From Bacteroidota bacterium (GTDB taxonomy: Bacteria; Bacteroidota; Bacteroidia; NS11-12g; UBA955): DNA of 64,000 bases. The notes beneath the pieces are model-generated. The model saw nothing but the letters and a program-made list of their open reading frames with translations. It ran no database searches and was not told the DNA's origin. The stretch spans positions 41,366 through 105,365 of the forward strand of contig CAUJCT010000019.1 in assembly GCA_963169345.1 (NCBI GenBank). Reading direction: 5' to 3'. The number at the start of each line of letters is the position of its first letter. Position 1 is the stretch's first letter. Positions 8,309 to 18,069 of this stretch are shown piece by piece. Made by a program: the position numbers and the translations under genes.

Positions 8309-9655
8309 ATGCAACTCAACGAACTTACAGCTATTAGTCCGCTCGACGGCAGATACCGCTCAAAGACACAATCTTTGGCTACTTATTTCTCTGAATTTGG
8401 ATTGATTAAATACAGAGTGCGTGTGGAAATTGAATACCTCATCAAACTTAATCAACTCGGTTTAAAAGCCTTTAAACATCAGTTCTCAGCCTCTGAAATT
8501 GAAGCTTTGCGAAACTTGTACCTGCAGTTCAACGAGTCTGATGCCCTTGAAATTAAGGCTACTGAAAAAGTGACCAACCACGATGTTAAGGCAGTCGAAT
8601 ATTTTATTAAAAACAGAATGGATAGCCTGGGATTGGGTAATTTAAAAGAATGGGTCCATTTTGGTTTAACTTCTCAGGATGTCAATAATACCTCAATTCC
8701 TTTGAGTATAAAAGAAGCTTTACACAACAGTATTTTACCTGAGTTGCAAAAAGTAATTGCTCAGCTGGAAGCTTTGGCAAATGAACACGCCGATGTTCCA
8801 ATGCTGGCGCGCACTCATGGTCAGGCTGCAAGTCCTACAAAACTTGGTAAAGAGATAATGGTATTTGTATCGCGACTTAAAGTTCAATATGCTCAAATGC
8901 TGTTAGTGCCTCATTCTGCTAAGTTTGGCGGAGCTACAGGTAATTTTAATGCCCATACGGTTGCTTTCCCTGAATACGACTGGCAGGTCTTTGGTAACGA
9001 GTTTGTCAATCAGGTGCTGGGTCTTGAAAGAAGTCAGCCTACTACACAAATCGAACACTACGATAATCTTGCAGCATTGATGGATGTGTTTAAACGCATT
9101 GACACAATTTTAATAGATTTATCCAGAGATATCTGGCAGTATATCTCTATGGATTATTTCAAGCAAAAACTAAAAGAAAGTGAAGTAGGAAGCAGCGCAA
9201 TGCCACATAAAGTAAATCCTATAGATTTTGAAAATGCTGAAGGAAATTTAGGTGTAGCCAATGCCTTGTTCGAACATCTGGCAGCCAAGCTTCCAATATC
9301 AAGATTGCAAAGAGATTTAACCGATTCAACAGTTTTAAGAAATATTGGAGTGCCTTTTGGACATTGCCTTATCGCATTTTCAAGTTTGCAAAGAGGTTTA
9401 GATAAACTGATATTAAATAAAGATGCTATAGAACGCGATCTTGAAAATAACTGGGCTGTAGTTGCTGAAGCAATTCAAACTGTGTTGAGAAGCATCGAGT
9501 ACCCTAGTCCTTACGAAGCATTGAAAGCTTTAACCAGAACCAATTCGGTTATTGGTGAAAAAGAAATCAAGGCGTTTATTCAGACTCTGGATGTCAGTGA
9601 TGAAGTCAAAGAAAGACTGATGAAAATCTCCCCGATGAATTACACCGGACAATAA
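8309..9655 (+). CDS. purB: Adenylosuccinate lyase
   Basis: A 448-residue enzyme of the fumarase/aspartase superfamily. It cleaves adenylosuccinate to AMP and SAICAR to AICAR in purine synthesis. The N-terminus (LTAISPLDGRY) is diagnostic of PurB. The conserved lyase loop SSAMPHKVNP at residues 295-304 contains the catalytic Ser, and ARTHGQAASPT at 167-177 contains a conserved His. The length matches the family. The gene is a single transcription unit, divergent from sppA and convergent with the OmpA-like gene. Confidence 0.97.
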   Translation: MQLNELTAISPLDGRYRSKTQSLATYFSEFGLIKYRVRVEIEYLIKLNQLGLKAFKHQFSASEIEALRNLYLQFNESDALEIKATEKVTNHDVKAVEYFIKNRMDSLGLGNLKEWVHFGLTSQDVNNTSIPLSIKEALHNSILPELQKVIAQLEALANEHADVPMLARTHGQAASPTKLGKEIMVFVSRLKVQYAQMLLVPHSAKFGGATGNFNAHTVAFPEYDWQVFGNEFVNQVLGLERSQPTTQIEHYDNLAALMDVFKRIDTILIDLSRDIWQYISMDYFKQKLKESEVGSSAMPHKVNPIDFENAEGNLGVANALFEHLAAKLPISRLQRDLTDSTVLRNIGVPFGHCLIAFSSLQRGLDKLILNKDAIERDLENNWAVVAEAIQTVLRSIEYPSPYEALKALTRTNSVIGEKEIKAFIQTLDVSDEVKERLMKISPMNYTGQ

Positions 9656-9665
9656 TTTTTTGTCC
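9647..9665 (+). terminator. Possible short terminator at the purB stop
   Basis: GGACAA pairs with TTGTCC around a six-base AT loop. It overlaps the purB stop codon, with a short T-rich run, between two convergent genes. The stem is only six base pairs, so the call is weak. Confidence 0.35.
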
Positions 9666-9666
9666 T

Positions 9667-11592
9667 TTAATTAATGCTAAGGACTTTGAATACGGTCCTT
9701 CTGTTTTGTGCTCTGCCTTCAGGGGTGCCATTGTCAGCTACAGGAGCAGAATCTCCATATCCAACAGCAGTTAGTCTGGTAGCATCAATTCCCTTGGAAA
9801 CAAGATAATCCTTTACAGCTTTTGCTCTGTTCATAGATAAGGTTTTATTTTTTGCTTTGTCACCGGTGTTATCTGTATGTCCGCCTATTTCAATTTTCAT
9901 GAATGGAAATTTCTTTAGCAAAAAGACCAATTTATCGAGTTCTAAAAGAGATGCCGGTTTTAATTCGTATCTGTCTACATCAAAGAATACGTTATTGAGC
10001 ACAACTTCTGTATTGATTTTTGGTTTGTGAAGAGGCACATCCAGATAATAAGGCTTTAAATCAGGCTGTTCGGTAAGGGAAAAATTAGCAGAATAAAACA
10101 AATAGTTAACCTGATCGATGGTCATCATATAATTGGTGTTGGCTTTTAAAACCATGAAGAAAGTGCCATCTTTCAAACTCTCAACATTGGCGACTACTTT
10201 GCCTGTATTCAAATCTGTAAGTTCCATTTTGGCAACAAGTTTATCTTTGGTATCAGCATCGTATACTAAACCATTGACATAACTCACTGCCTGAGGTTTT
10301 AAATACTGAGGCAATTCAAATTTGTATATATCCAGACCACCTAATCCACCGCTGCGTTCGGAGCTTAAATAACCAAATTTACCAAATCTATCTACTATCA
10401 TTCCCAGCTCATCTTTTTCAGTATTGATAGGAACACCAACGTTCAGAGGTTTGACGAATTTACCTTCTTCATTCATGTGTGTAACGAAGATATCCCAGCC
10501 ACCGGCACCAATGTGACCATCTGAGCTAAAGTAGAGCGTGTTATTGTCGTAGTGAATAAAAGGGGCTTGTTCATTGCCCGATGTGTTGATTTCAGGGCCG
10601 AGATTGATAGGAGGAATAAAACGACCATCTTTAATTTTGGTCATCCAGATATCAAAGCCTCCAAAACCACCGGGACGATTGCTCGAAAAATACAAGGTTA
10701 ATCCATCAGGACTAATCGAAGGTTGAGCATCCCAGACATCAGAATTGACTACCGGTCCGAGGTTAACAGGTTGCGTCCAGTTGCCATTGTTGTATTTGCA
10801 GTAATATAAGTCTTGCGAGCCTTGTCCTGTTGGCAATCCTCTTTCATTGATTCTGTCGAGTGATGAAAAGAATACACTCTTGCCATCGGCAGAAATTGAT
10901 ATGGTACCTTCATGATTAGGTGTATTAAGAGGGCTAGGTAATCTTAGAGCCGGTCCATAAACTGTATCTGTAATTTCTGAGCGAAAGAAGTCCTCATTAA
11001 GACCTCTTTGAGTGGTCATTCTGGTGAAATAGAAATATTTGCCATCCAGTGTTAACCCCGGCCAATATTCATTTTCTTTTGAGTTAATATTTGGCCCCAT
11101 ATTCTGAGGTTGAAAATCAATAGGGTTGCTGTATAGTTGTTTGATTGCACTTAGATTTTTGAGAAATGCATTGGCTTCGGCTTCATTGTCTTTCGAACGG
11201 CGTATAGGTGCTTTAAGGTATGTTTCATAGGAAGCCTTAGCATCGTCAAACATCAGTAGTTTACGTTCACAGTTGGCGAGATAAAAAAACAAATGCAATT
11301 CATCGGGCACCATACTGATCAGTTTTTTATAAGAGTATAACGACTTATCGTAAGCTTTCATATCGTATTCGATAGCCGCTTTTGTTTGCCATATTTTAGG
11401 GCAGGTACTGTCTTTTTTCAGACCTTTGTCCAAGAGTTCCAAAGCTTTTTCTTCATCCGGCTCTTCACCATAGAAAGCTTTTTGAGCATCATCGGCATAT
11501 TTATCAGATGGACAATTGGAGCCTTTTTTTTGCTGAGCACTGGCGCAGGCTATCAAGGTCAAAGACAATGTGAAAAATAGAAGTTTCTTCAT
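9667..11592 (-). CDS. PorE-like OmpA/PD40/TPR lipoprotein
   Basis: A 641-residue protein has a lipoprotein signal (LTLIAC, lipidated Cys16). In order it carries tetratricopeptide-like helices (about 25-150), a PD40 beta-propeller (about 160-420, repeats of the form DGLTLYFSSNRPGGFGGFDIW), a carboxypeptidase-regulatory-like domain (about 435-510) and a C-terminal OmpA domain (about 530-640, with GGHTDNTGD and NRRTVFKV). This order is that of PorE, the T9SS component thought to link the trans-envelope machine to peptidoglycan. The T9SS substrates in this window fit that role. Related OmpA/PD40 paralogues are common in the phylum, so the PorE assignment is an inference. Confidence 0.8.
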   Translation of the reverse strand: MKKLLFFTLSLTLIACASAQQKKGSNCPSDKYADDAQKAFYGEEPDEEKALELLDKGLKKDSTCPKIWQTKAAIEYDMKAYDKSLYSYKKLISMVPDELHLFFYLANCERKLLMFDDAKASYETYLKAPIRRSKDNEAEANAFLKNLSAIKQLYSNPIDFQPQNMGPNINSKENEYWPGLTLDGKYFYFTRMTTQRGLNEDFFRSEITDTVYGPALRLPSPLNTPNHEGTISISADGKSVFFSSLDRINERGLPTGQGSQDLYYCKYNNGNWTQPVNLGPVVNSDVWDAQPSISPDGLTLYFSSNRPGGFGGFDIWMTKIKDGRFIPPINLGPEINTSGNEQAPFIHYDNNTLYFSSDGHIGAGGWDIFVTHMNEEGKFVKPLNVGVPINTEKDELGMIVDRFGKFGYLSSERSGGLGGLDIYKFELPQYLKPQAVSYVNGLVYDADTKDKLVAKMELTDLNTGKVVANVESLKDGTFFMVLKANTNYMMTIDQVNYLFYSANFSLTEQPDLKPYYLDVPLHKPKINTEVVLNNVFFDVDRYELKPASLLELDKLVFLLKKFPFMKIEIGGHTDNTGDKAKNKTLSMNRAKAVKDYLVSKGIDATRLTAVGYGDSAPVADNGTPEGRAQNRRTVFKVLSIN

Positions 11593-11629
11593 GAAGGGTT
11601 AAAAAGGTAAAACTGTTTAAGGGTCAAAT

Positions 11630-12157
11630 TTATTGTAATTCAGGCAAAATCCCTGCCGTTCTTTTCCCCAATTCAATAACGGCTACATTTTTTATTTGAG
11701 CCTGATCGATTTCAAATTTCAGCATGGTTCGCATGTGGTGAAATCCATGTCTGCCGGCAGCACCAGGATTCATACACAACATGTTGTTAAGATTGGGATC
11801 ACGCATCACTCTTAAAATATGACTATGGCCACAGATGAAAAGTTGAGGAGGATTTTTTCTCAATTCAGTTAATATTTTAGGGTTGTATTTACCTGGGTAA
11901 CCTCCAATATGTGTCATCCAGACATCCAAGCCCTCACATGTAAAGCGATTGTTTAATGGATAGCGATTTCGGATATCTTGTCCGTCTATATTGCCCCAAA
12001 CGCCTCGAATCATTTTCCCTGTCTTTTCCATTATGTCACTTAATCGAACTTCGCCCCAGTCTCCGGCATGCCACAATTCATCATAAGCATCGAAATGCCT
12101 GATGATATCAGCTTCATGACAACTATGTGTATCGCTTAACAATAAAATCTTTTTCAC
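11630..12157 (-). CDS. YfcE/MJ0936-type metallophosphoesterase
   Basis: A calcineurin-like phosphoesterase with the full metal-binding set visible: LLLSDTHS near the N-terminus, HAGDWGE, GNIDGQ, MTHIGGY, and GHSH with ICGHSHILR. The usual start for this family is (M/V)KKILLLSDTHS, so I chose the GTG at 12157. A longer frame from an ATG at 12217 adds 20 residues but would overlap the divergent rhomboid gene. The likely activity is hydrolysis of phosphodiesters or phosphomonoesters; the substrate is unknown. Confidence 0.85.
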   Translation of the reverse strand: MKKILLLSDTHSCHEADIIRHFDAYDELWHAGDWGEVRLSDIMEKTGKMIRGVWGNIDGQDIRNRYPLNNRFTCEGLDVWMTHIGGYPGKYNPKILTELRKNPPQLFICGHSHILRVMRDPNLNNMLCMNPGAAGRHGFHHMRTMLKFEIDQAQIKNVAVIELGKRTAGILPELQ

Positions 12158-12192
12158 TTCTCGCAAATTAATTTTTTCTTTGTAAAAATAAA

Positions 12193-12804
12193 ATGGTCTA
12201 TTTAATTTTAGCAGCAACGGTTATTTTGTCTTTACTGGCTTTTCAAAACTACAGGTTTTACGAAATGACTTTGTTCAGGCCTTATCTGATTAAAAACAGC
12301 AATGAGTGGTGGAGATGGGTAAGTGGAGGATTTATACATCAGGATTATATGCATTTAATAGTGAACATGCTGTCATTTTATTTTTTTGCAGGTCCGTGTA
12401 TGGAATTTTTTAATGAGGTAAGTCATCACAACAATGGGGTCTTGTTTCTGTTTTTTTACATTGGAGGTATCGTAATGAGTGGGATGTATTCCTATTACAA
12501 ACATCAAAATAACTATGGGTATGCTGCATTGGGTGCATCGGGAGCAGTAGCTGCCGTCATCTTTAGTTACATTCTGATTAATCCATTCGGTAAAATTTAC
12601 CTCTATGGATTTCTTCAGTTACCTGCCTGGTTATTTGGTATTGTATATCTTTATTACGAATATGCAATGGGTAAAAAACAAATGGATAATATTGGTCACG
12701 ATGCTCACTTTTTCGGGGCAGTTTATGGACTTGTTTTTCCAATAATTATATCACCATCAACTGGATTAGAATTTGTAATGAGTTTTGTGAATTTATTTAA
12801 TTGA
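12193..12804 (+). CDS. Rhomboid-family intramembrane serine protease
   Basis: A 203-residue protein with about six hydrophobic segments. The catalytic Ser lies in GASGAVAAV (TM4) and the catalytic His in HDAHFFGAVYG near the C-terminus. The HLIVNMLSFYFF segment is the conserved rhomboid TM2 with its His and Asn. Rhomboids cleave transmembrane substrates within the inner membrane. The next gene begins five bases after the stop, so the pair is probably co-transcribed. It is divergent from the phosphoesterase. Confidence 0.88.
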   Translation: MVYLILAATVILSLLAFQNYRFYEMTLFRPYLIKNSNEWWRWVSGGFIHQDYMHLIVNMLSFYFFAGPCMEFFNEVSHHNNGVLFLFFYIGGIVMSGMYSYYKHQNNYGYAALGASGAVAAVIFSYILINPFGKIYLYGFLQLPAWLFGIVYLYYEYAMGKKQMDNIGHDAHFFGAVYGLVFPIIISPSTGLEFVMSFVNLFN

Positions 12805-12809
12805 TTAAA

Positions 12810-14375
12810 ATGGCAAATAAAGAAGAGTTAATAGCAATCGTTAATGAGTCGTACAAAGTTTCAGGTACTTCAATCATTTTGGGTGCTCCAAAATTTCAAA
12901 ATGAAGTACTCAGTGGTACTCAAATTAAAGCACCATTGAAAACCTTTAACAGACATGGATTAATTGCAGGTGCAACAGGCACAGGTAAAACAAAAACCTT
13001 GCAGAACCTGGCAGAACAATTGTCTGTCAATGGTGTGCCTAGTCTGTTAATGGATATAAAAGGCGACTTAAGTGGCATTTCTCAAGCGGGGACAGAAAAT
13101 CCCAAAATAGCTGAAAGACATGCTGCGATTGGAGTTGAATGGAAGCCAGAAGCCATGCCTGTTGAGTTTTTAAGTATCTCGAATGAAAAGGGGGTAAGGA
13201 TGCGCGCAACTATCTCTGAATTTGGTCCTGTATTATTGTCAAAAATATTGGAACTTAATGATGTACAGAGTGGTGTTGTGAGCATGATATTTAAATATTG
13301 TGACGACAGAAGACTGCCACTACTGGATATCAAGGATTTTAGAAAAGTTTGTCAGCATTTACAGACCGATGAAGGTAAAAAACAAATTGAAAATGATTAC
13401 GGATTAGCCTCTTCTGCTTCTATCGGAGCTATCATGCGCAATATTCTGGAAATAGAACAGCAGGGTGCAGATTTGTTTTTTGGAGAGCCTAGTTTTGAAA
13501 TTGAAGATTTAATGCGCAAAGACAGCAGAGGATATGGCTATTGCAACGTACTTCGATTGTCAGACTTGCAGGCAAAACCGGGTTTGTTCTCAACTTTTAT
13601 GCTTTGTTTACTTGCCGAAATTTATGAGAAATTGCCTGAAAGAGGCGATCAGGATAAACCGGTGCTATGTATATTTATTGATGAAGCACATTTGATTTTC
13701 AATGAAGCATCGAAAGCTTTGTTGAATCAAATAACCACTATTGTCAAATTGATTCGTTCGAAAGGCGTTGGTTTATATTTTATAACTCAGGATCCTACAG
13801 ATGTGCCGGAAGATGTACTTGGACAGTTGGGTATGAAAATTCAGCACGCTTTAAGAGCATTTACTGAAAAAGACAGAAAGGCGATAAAAACCATAGCTGA
13901 GAATTTTCCTCCAAGTGATTTCTACACTACATCTGAATTGCTGACAAGTTTGGGAATTGGAGAAGCATTGGTTACTGTATTAAACGAAAAAGGTATTCCT
14001 ACGCCATTGGTTCATGCCTATCTGACAGCACCGAAAACCAGAATGGATGTGGTAAGTGAACAAGAATTAAATGCAATAGTCAATAGTTCTGAACTGGTTG
14101 AAAAGTACAATGTCGAAATCGACCGACAAAGTGCTTATGAAATACTGAGTGGGAAAATTCAGGCGCATGCAGAACCTGAAAAAGAGGAGCAAGTGCCTGA
14201 ACAGGAAGAGCAGGAGCAACAATCTCCAAAAGGAAGAGGAGAGAAATCAACGTTTGACAAGGTGATGAATAGCTCCGTAACGCGAACAATCGTAAGAGAA
14301 GTGACAAGAGGATTGCTGGGAGTTTTAGGAATAAAGTCTTCCACTACCCGTCGTAAAAAGAGTTCATGGTTCTGA
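12810..14375 (+). CDS. HerA/YjgR-like ATPase (DUF853)
   Basis: I used the ATG at 12810 (MANKEELIAIVNESY) rather than the TTG nine bases upstream. The 521-residue protein has a Walker A motif GATGTGKTKT around residues 54-63 and a Walker B LCIFIDEAH around 288-296. It matches the DUF853/YjgR family, related to the HerA/FtsK DNA translocases. A Glu/Gln-rich low-complexity linker (about 455-480) precedes a basic C-terminal tail. The gene lies in a tight operon with the rhomboid upstream and a small unknown protein one base downstream. The cellular role of YjgR is not established. Confidence 0.88.
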   Translation: MANKEELIAIVNESYKVSGTSIILGAPKFQNEVLSGTQIKAPLKTFNRHGLIAGATGTGKTKTLQNLAEQLSVNGVPSLLMDIKGDLSGISQAGTENPKIAERHAAIGVEWKPEAMPVEFLSISNEKGVRMRATISEFGPVLLSKILELNDVQSGVVSMIFKYCDDRRLPLLDIKDFRKVCQHLQTDEGKKQIENDYGLASSASIGAIMRNILEIEQQGADLFFGEPSFEIEDLMRKDSRGYGYCNVLRLSDLQAKPGLFSTFMLCLLAEIYEKLPERGDQDKPVLCIFIDEAHLIFNEASKALLNQITTIVKLIRSKGVGLYFITQDPTDVPEDVLGQLGMKIQHALRAFTEKDRKAIKTIAENFPPSDFYTTSELLTSLGIGEALVTVLNEKGIPTPLVHAYLTAPKTRMDVVSEQELNAIVNSSELVEKYNVEIDRQSAYEILSGKIQAHAEPEKEEQVPEQEEQEQQSPKGRGEKSTFDKVMNSSVTRTIVREVTRGLLGVLGIKSSTTRRKKSSWF

Positions 14376-14376
14376 T

Positions 14377-14832
14377 ATGAATGAGCGGGTTTTTAATGAT
14401 TTGAAATCAGATTTAAGAGCAGTCTTAAAATCGAAATTTGGTATTGAAGGTGCAGCCATCGATATTTTGGTGGATAAGGGACAGTCAGCTTTAAAATCAA
14501 CAATGTTAGCCTACATAACAAAGAATGGTACTAAGGAAGCAGAGGATATAATTTGTTCGAGAATAGAAACTGTAAATAGTCCTTTGCGCAGTCAGGCCAT
14601 TGATGCATTGGATAAAGGTTTAAAAGGAGCGAAAGAACTTGGAGGCAATTCATCTGAGGAGGTCGCGGAAGTTTCGGTAGACACTTTGCTGAATGGTATG
14701 AGACAAGCCTTTAGTAATTCGGGTCAAACTAAGGACACTAAAGGCATTTGTCAGTTCCTTGGCATTGATCCTATGATGATAAAAATGGTCAATTCGTCCG
14801 TAGGGAAGTTGTTTGGTAAGTTTATCAAATAA
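14377..14832 (+). CDS. Small helical protein of unknown function
   Basis: A 151-residue, mostly helical protein without signal peptide. It starts one base after the YjgR-like gene ends, which suggests coupling and possibly a functional link to that ATPase. The C-terminus has a short hydrophobic, Met-rich stretch (DPMMIKMVNSSVGKLFGKFIK). I recognise no domain. Confidence 0.6.
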   Translation: MNERVFNDLKSDLRAVLKSKFGIEGAAIDILVDKGQSALKSTMLAYITKNGTKEAEDIICSRIETVNSPLRSQAIDALDKGLKGAKELGGNSSEEVAEVSVDTLLNGMRQAFSNSGQTKDTKGICQFLGIDPMMIKMVNSSVGKLFGKFIK

Positions 14833-14884
14833 GATGTGAATATTTGAGTAAGTCGAATGGCTTTCGAAATAGCTTAATTCTCCT

Positions 14885-14892
14885 TACATTTG
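14885..14892 (+). promoter_or_regulatory. Bacteroidota -7 element for pyrH
   Basis: TACATTTG matches TAnnTTTG. It lies 33 bases before the pyrH ATG and inside the putative N-terminal extension, which argues that translation starts at 14926. Confidence 0.55.
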
Positions 14893-14925
14893 CAGAAGTC
14901 TTCTAACGCAATCAGCATAAGTTTA

Positions 14926-15633
14926 ATGAAATACAAAAGAATCCTACTGAAATTAAGTGGTGAAGCCTTGATGGGCGATCAGCAGTATGGTATTGATCCA
15001 AAGGTTTTGGAACAGTACGCAAATGAAATCAAAGATACCGTAGCCTTGGGAGTGGAGGTGGCTATTGTGATTGGCGGCGGTAATATTTTCAGAGGTGTTC
15101 AAGGTGTTCAGGGTGGTGTTGTAGACAGAGCCCAGGGTGATTATATGGGCATGCTTGCCACAGTCATCAATGCAATGGCTTTACAAGGCGCATTGGAGAA
15201 AGTGCAAATTAAGACCAGGTTGTTATCTGCCATTAAAATGGAACAAATTTGCGAACCATTTATAAGAAGAAGAGCTATCCGACATTTGGAAAAAGGAAGG
15301 GTAGTTATTTTTGGAGCAGGTACCGGAAATCCATATTTTACTACTGACACAGCTGCTTCTCTGAGAGCAGTAGAAATTGAAGCTGATTTAATCTTAAAAG
15401 GTACTCGTGTAGACGGCGTTTATACAGCTGACCCTGAAAAACACAGTGATGCAACCAAGTTTGACCATATTACTTTCAGCGAAGTTTATGAGCGTGGATT
15501 AAGCATTATGGATTTAACGGCAATTACCCTTTGCCAGGAGAACAAATTGCCTATTCTTGTATTTGATATGAACAAACAAGGTAACCTGAAACGCTTGATG
15601 ATGGGTGAGCAGGTGGGGACTTTGGTAAGCTAA
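14926..15633 (+). CDS. pyrH: UMP kinase
   Basis: A 235-residue kinase from ATG 14926 ([17 protein letters not shown]). An upstream TTG frame is rejected because the promoter lies within it. The amino-acid-kinase fold is shown by [10 protein letters not shown] at the N-terminus, the phosphate-binding IGGGNIFRG and the nucleotide segment [15 protein letters not shown]. The enzyme phosphorylates UMP to UDP in pyrimidine synthesis. It stands alone here, without the frr or tsf neighbours it often has. Confidence 0.96.
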   Translation: MKYKRILLKLSGEALMGDQQYGIDPKVLEQYANEIKDTVALGVEVAIVIGGGNIFRGVQGVQGGVVDRAQGDYMGMLATVINAMALQGALEKVQIKTRLLSAIKMEQICEPFIRRRAIRHLEKGRVVIFGAGTGNPYFTTDTAASLRAVEIEADLILKGTRVDGVYTADPEKHSDATKFDHITFSEVYERGLSIMDLTAITLCQENKLPILVFDMNKQGNLKRLMMGEQVGTLVS

Positions 15634-15720
15634 TAATAAGGCGAGCAGGTTAGAGAGACTTGCAAGCTTGTTAAAGAGCAAAATAACCTTGCTTCTTTGC
15701 TTCTAAACATCAGAAGACAT

Positions 15721-16479
15721 TTATTTTTCATCTTCTTTGTCAAAATCTAAGTGCATACCCCAGAACTTCATTTGCTGGTAGCACCATGCCTGACGTTTAC
15801 GTATGTATGGGCTTGGGTGTTGAATAGAGAATTTTCGTGGATTAGGCAGTACGACAGCTATTAAGGCAGCATCTTTGGCACTCAGATTCTTAGCCGATTT
15901 ATTAAGGAAATCGTGTGAAGCAGCTTCAACTCCATACACACCATTGCCGAGCTCGATGTTGTTGAGGTATACTTCCATAATGCGTTCTTTTTTCCAGAAG
16001 ATTTCTATGAGGAAGGTGAAATAAACTTCAAAGCCTTTTCTAATCCAGCTTCTGCCAGGCCATAAGAAAACGTTTTTGGCCGTTTGCTGACTGATGGTGC
16101 TTGCTCCGCGACGCTTACTCTTGCCTTTCTTTTCCATTTTTTCATTGTACTTCATGGCTTTTTGTATAGCGCCATAATCAAAGCCATTGTGTTTAAGGTA
16201 ATTTTGGTCTTCGGCGCACACTACTGCCAAAGGCACATATTTGGAAATGTCTTCAAAGTCTACCCAATCGCGGTAAAGTTTGACAGTTTGGCCATCCATT
16301 TTTTGTTCTACGCATCGCTGATACATCAAAAAGTTATACGGAGTTGGTAAACCAGGTATACTAAATAAGAGCACAGACGCAATGGATAAGATGAAGAATC
16401 CCAGAACAATTCTCTTAATCCATTTCCAAATGAAAGACCAGACAAAAAATTTAGCAAGAAAACCGGTGATGGCAGGCAT
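15721..16479 (-). CDS. mtgA: Monofunctional peptidoglycan glycosyltransferase
   Basis: A 252-residue GT51 enzyme with one N-terminal transmembrane helix (about residues 14-42). The catalytic Glu90 is in CAEDQNYLKHNGFD, and the GASTISQQTAKNVFLWPGRSW and KKERIMEVYLNNIELG motifs are intact. It polymerises lipid II into glycan strands and lacks a transpeptidase domain. Its length is typical of MtgA. It converges on pyrH and has no close same-strand partner. Confidence 0.95.
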   Translation of the reverse strand: MPAITGFLAKFFVWSFIWKWIKRIVLGFFILSIASVLLFSIPGLPTPYNFLMYQRCVEQKMDGQTVKLYRDWVDFEDISKYVPLAVVCAEDQNYLKHNGFDYGAIQKAMKYNEKMEKKGKSKRRGASTISQQTAKNVFLWPGRSWIRKGFEVYFTFLIEIFWKKERIMEVYLNNIELGNGVYGVEAASHDFLNKSAKNLSAKDAALIAVVLPNPRKFSIQHPSPYIRKRQAWCYQQMKFWGMHLDFDKEDEK

Positions 16480-16829
16480 GAGGCAAAGATAAAATTGGGT
16501 GTTGAGCTGACAAGGTTTTTTTGTAAACGCTTGTTGAGTAATTTTGGATGGCTTGCAATTGAACCCAAAGATTGTTTTTTGCGAAAATTGTGTAAACGAT
16601 TGAATAGTAGCGATATGTGTTGATTTGATAATCCCTGCTTAACAATTTTTATTACGCTTTCCCAATTGCTTTAAAAGATGGTTTTACACGATAGAGTGCC
16701 ATTCTGTTTATAGCTAAAAGCTTGTCTATTAGGTTTGTATGTTTTTGTTGTGTTTAATAAAACATAAACAAAGCCAGAATTATACCTGAATTAACTTATA
16801 GATTATTCGGATACTGTATATTTGTGAAA
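16480..16829. other. Intergenic stretch without a gene
   Basis: About 350 bases between mtgA and a divergent lipoprotein gene. Apart from the promoter-like TATATTTG at 16817-16824, which fits the downstream gene, I see nothing I can name. Confidence 0.5.
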
Positions 16830-17309
16830 ATGTCAATTGTGAAAATACTTTCGTTCATTTTTCTGATAGTAATTGTAGAATCGTGTTGTGACAGATGTCG
16901 CGACAATGAAGGGTCTTATTATAGCTATGACCTTGAAACAAATATTTTTAAAGATGGCAAGCGCATTTCGTATCAGTATGATTCAGTTATTGCTATTGGC
17001 TTAAAGGATTCTATCTTCAGGTACATAGAAAGTGAGAGGTTTAAAGCAGATAATGATTCATTGTTTAAATTGAGATTAAGTATTCATAATGACACAACTA
17101 CGTTTGTTTTTATTGATAGATTTCTGAGCAGAGATACAGTGAGTATCGCCTATAGAATTGAGTATTTTCAGGATTGGTACAGTTACTATGCTCGTTTTGT
17201 GAATATGAGAATTGCTGGTTTGTCATCGCGATTTTCTGAGGATTCAACCATTATTTTGGATGATAATTCAAGTGGGGTAGGCAGGACACTAAAACTATGT
17301 AGGAAATGA
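16830..17309 (+). CDS. Lipoprotein of the DUF6452-like type, copy 1
   Basis: From ATG 16830 (a TATATTTG promoter element ends six bases before) the protein has about 159 residues. A lipobox-like end to the signal peptide (IVIVESC) is followed by CDRCRDNEG. The central pattern DTTTFVFIDRFLSRDTVSIAY is shared with the gene at 18233 (DTSTFVLVDKSDLRDTVQVTY). It overlaps the following barrel gene by ATGA. The lipoprotein-plus-barrel pairing and motifs resemble the DUF6452/DUF6048 pairs of Bacteroidota. I infer the family from memory of the motifs, not a search. Confidence 0.6.
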   Translation: MSIVKILSFIFLIVIVESCCDRCRDNEGSYYSYDLETNIFKDGKRISYQYDSVIAIGLKDSIFRYIESERFKADNDSLFKLRLSIHNDTTTFVFIDRFLSRDTVSIAYRIEYFQDWYSYYARFVNMRIAGLSSRFSEDSTIILDDNSSGVGRTLKLCRK

Positions 17310-17965
17310 GAAAACTTCTATTGGTTTTAATGAGTTTAATTCTGGCTGAAAATGCAGTTGGGTTTAATTGGCGTCCATCCATTGTAAATGCTTTTGGACT
17401 AGGTGTCGAACTTATCGAACCTGTTCGAATGCTTGTTACTAAAAACAAACCAAATTTTGCAATTGGAGGATATTACAAACCTTATAAATTTTTGGCTTTG
17501 AACGCTTCTCTTTTCTATAACAGAGAGGGGTGGGAAAGTAAGAACAAGACTTATGGAATGACTGATTATTTGTCTTATGGTACATGCTTTAAATTTGGTC
17601 CTGAGTTGAGTTTTGGCATACGACCGATGAATAAAATCAAGAAACGAATTGGCCTGGCATATAACGTTGGTTTATTGAATTTTAAGGAAGAAGCGAATAT
17701 CATATTTAATGAATCATATTGGGGAGATCTTGAAAAACAATTTAAAACTGCCGACAAGAAATTCGTGATCTGGGAATATGATTTTACGTACCAGATAGAG
17801 GTAAAGAATTGGATGTATAAATTTCAAATATATACGATGTTCGATAGTAGTTCGCGAAAAATAGACAATGAGAAGCAATTAATTGAAGGGCATAAAGTTG
17901 AATTTGTTCCGGGTTATGGGTGGAGCAGAGGAGGGGTTAATTTTTTTGTGTTTTATAAGTTCTAA
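17306..17965 (+). CDS. Outer-membrane barrel, DUF6048-like, copy 1
   Basis: A 219-residue protein with signal peptide (residues 1-19) and beta-barrel-like alternation. The C-terminal motif VPGYGWSRGGVNFFVFYKF parallels IPGYGFQSTTLYGNIFLYYNF of the protein at 18700. It is translationally coupled to the preceding lipoprotein gene. A palindrome with a T-run starts four bases after its stop and could end transcription. Confidence 0.6.
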   Translation: MRKLLLVLMSLILAENAVGFNWRPSIVNAFGLGVELIEPVRMLVTKNKPNFAIGGYYKPYKFLALNASLFYNREGWESKNKTYGMTDYLSYGTCFKFGPELSFGIRPMNKIKKRIGLAYNVGLLNFKEEANIIFNESYWGDLEKQFKTADKKFVIWEYDFTYQIEVKNWMYKFQIYTMFDSSSRKIDNEKQLIEGHKVEFVPGYGWSRGGVNFFVFYKF

Positions 17966-17968
17966 ACA

Positions 17969-17985
17969 GTAACCTGTCAGGTTAC
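17969..17985 (+). repeat. Dispersed palindrome followed by a T-run
   Basis: GTAACCTGTCAGGTTAC, an eight-base-arm palindrome directly after a stop codon and followed by CTTTTTT. This copy has the form of an intrinsic terminator. Confidence 0.7.
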
Positions 17986-18069
17986 TTTTTTGCATAAAAA
18001 ATAGTAGCTTTTGATTGTTTAGGATACTATTAATTAGGGTTATATAAAAATGTGTTTTTGTGAAAATGG

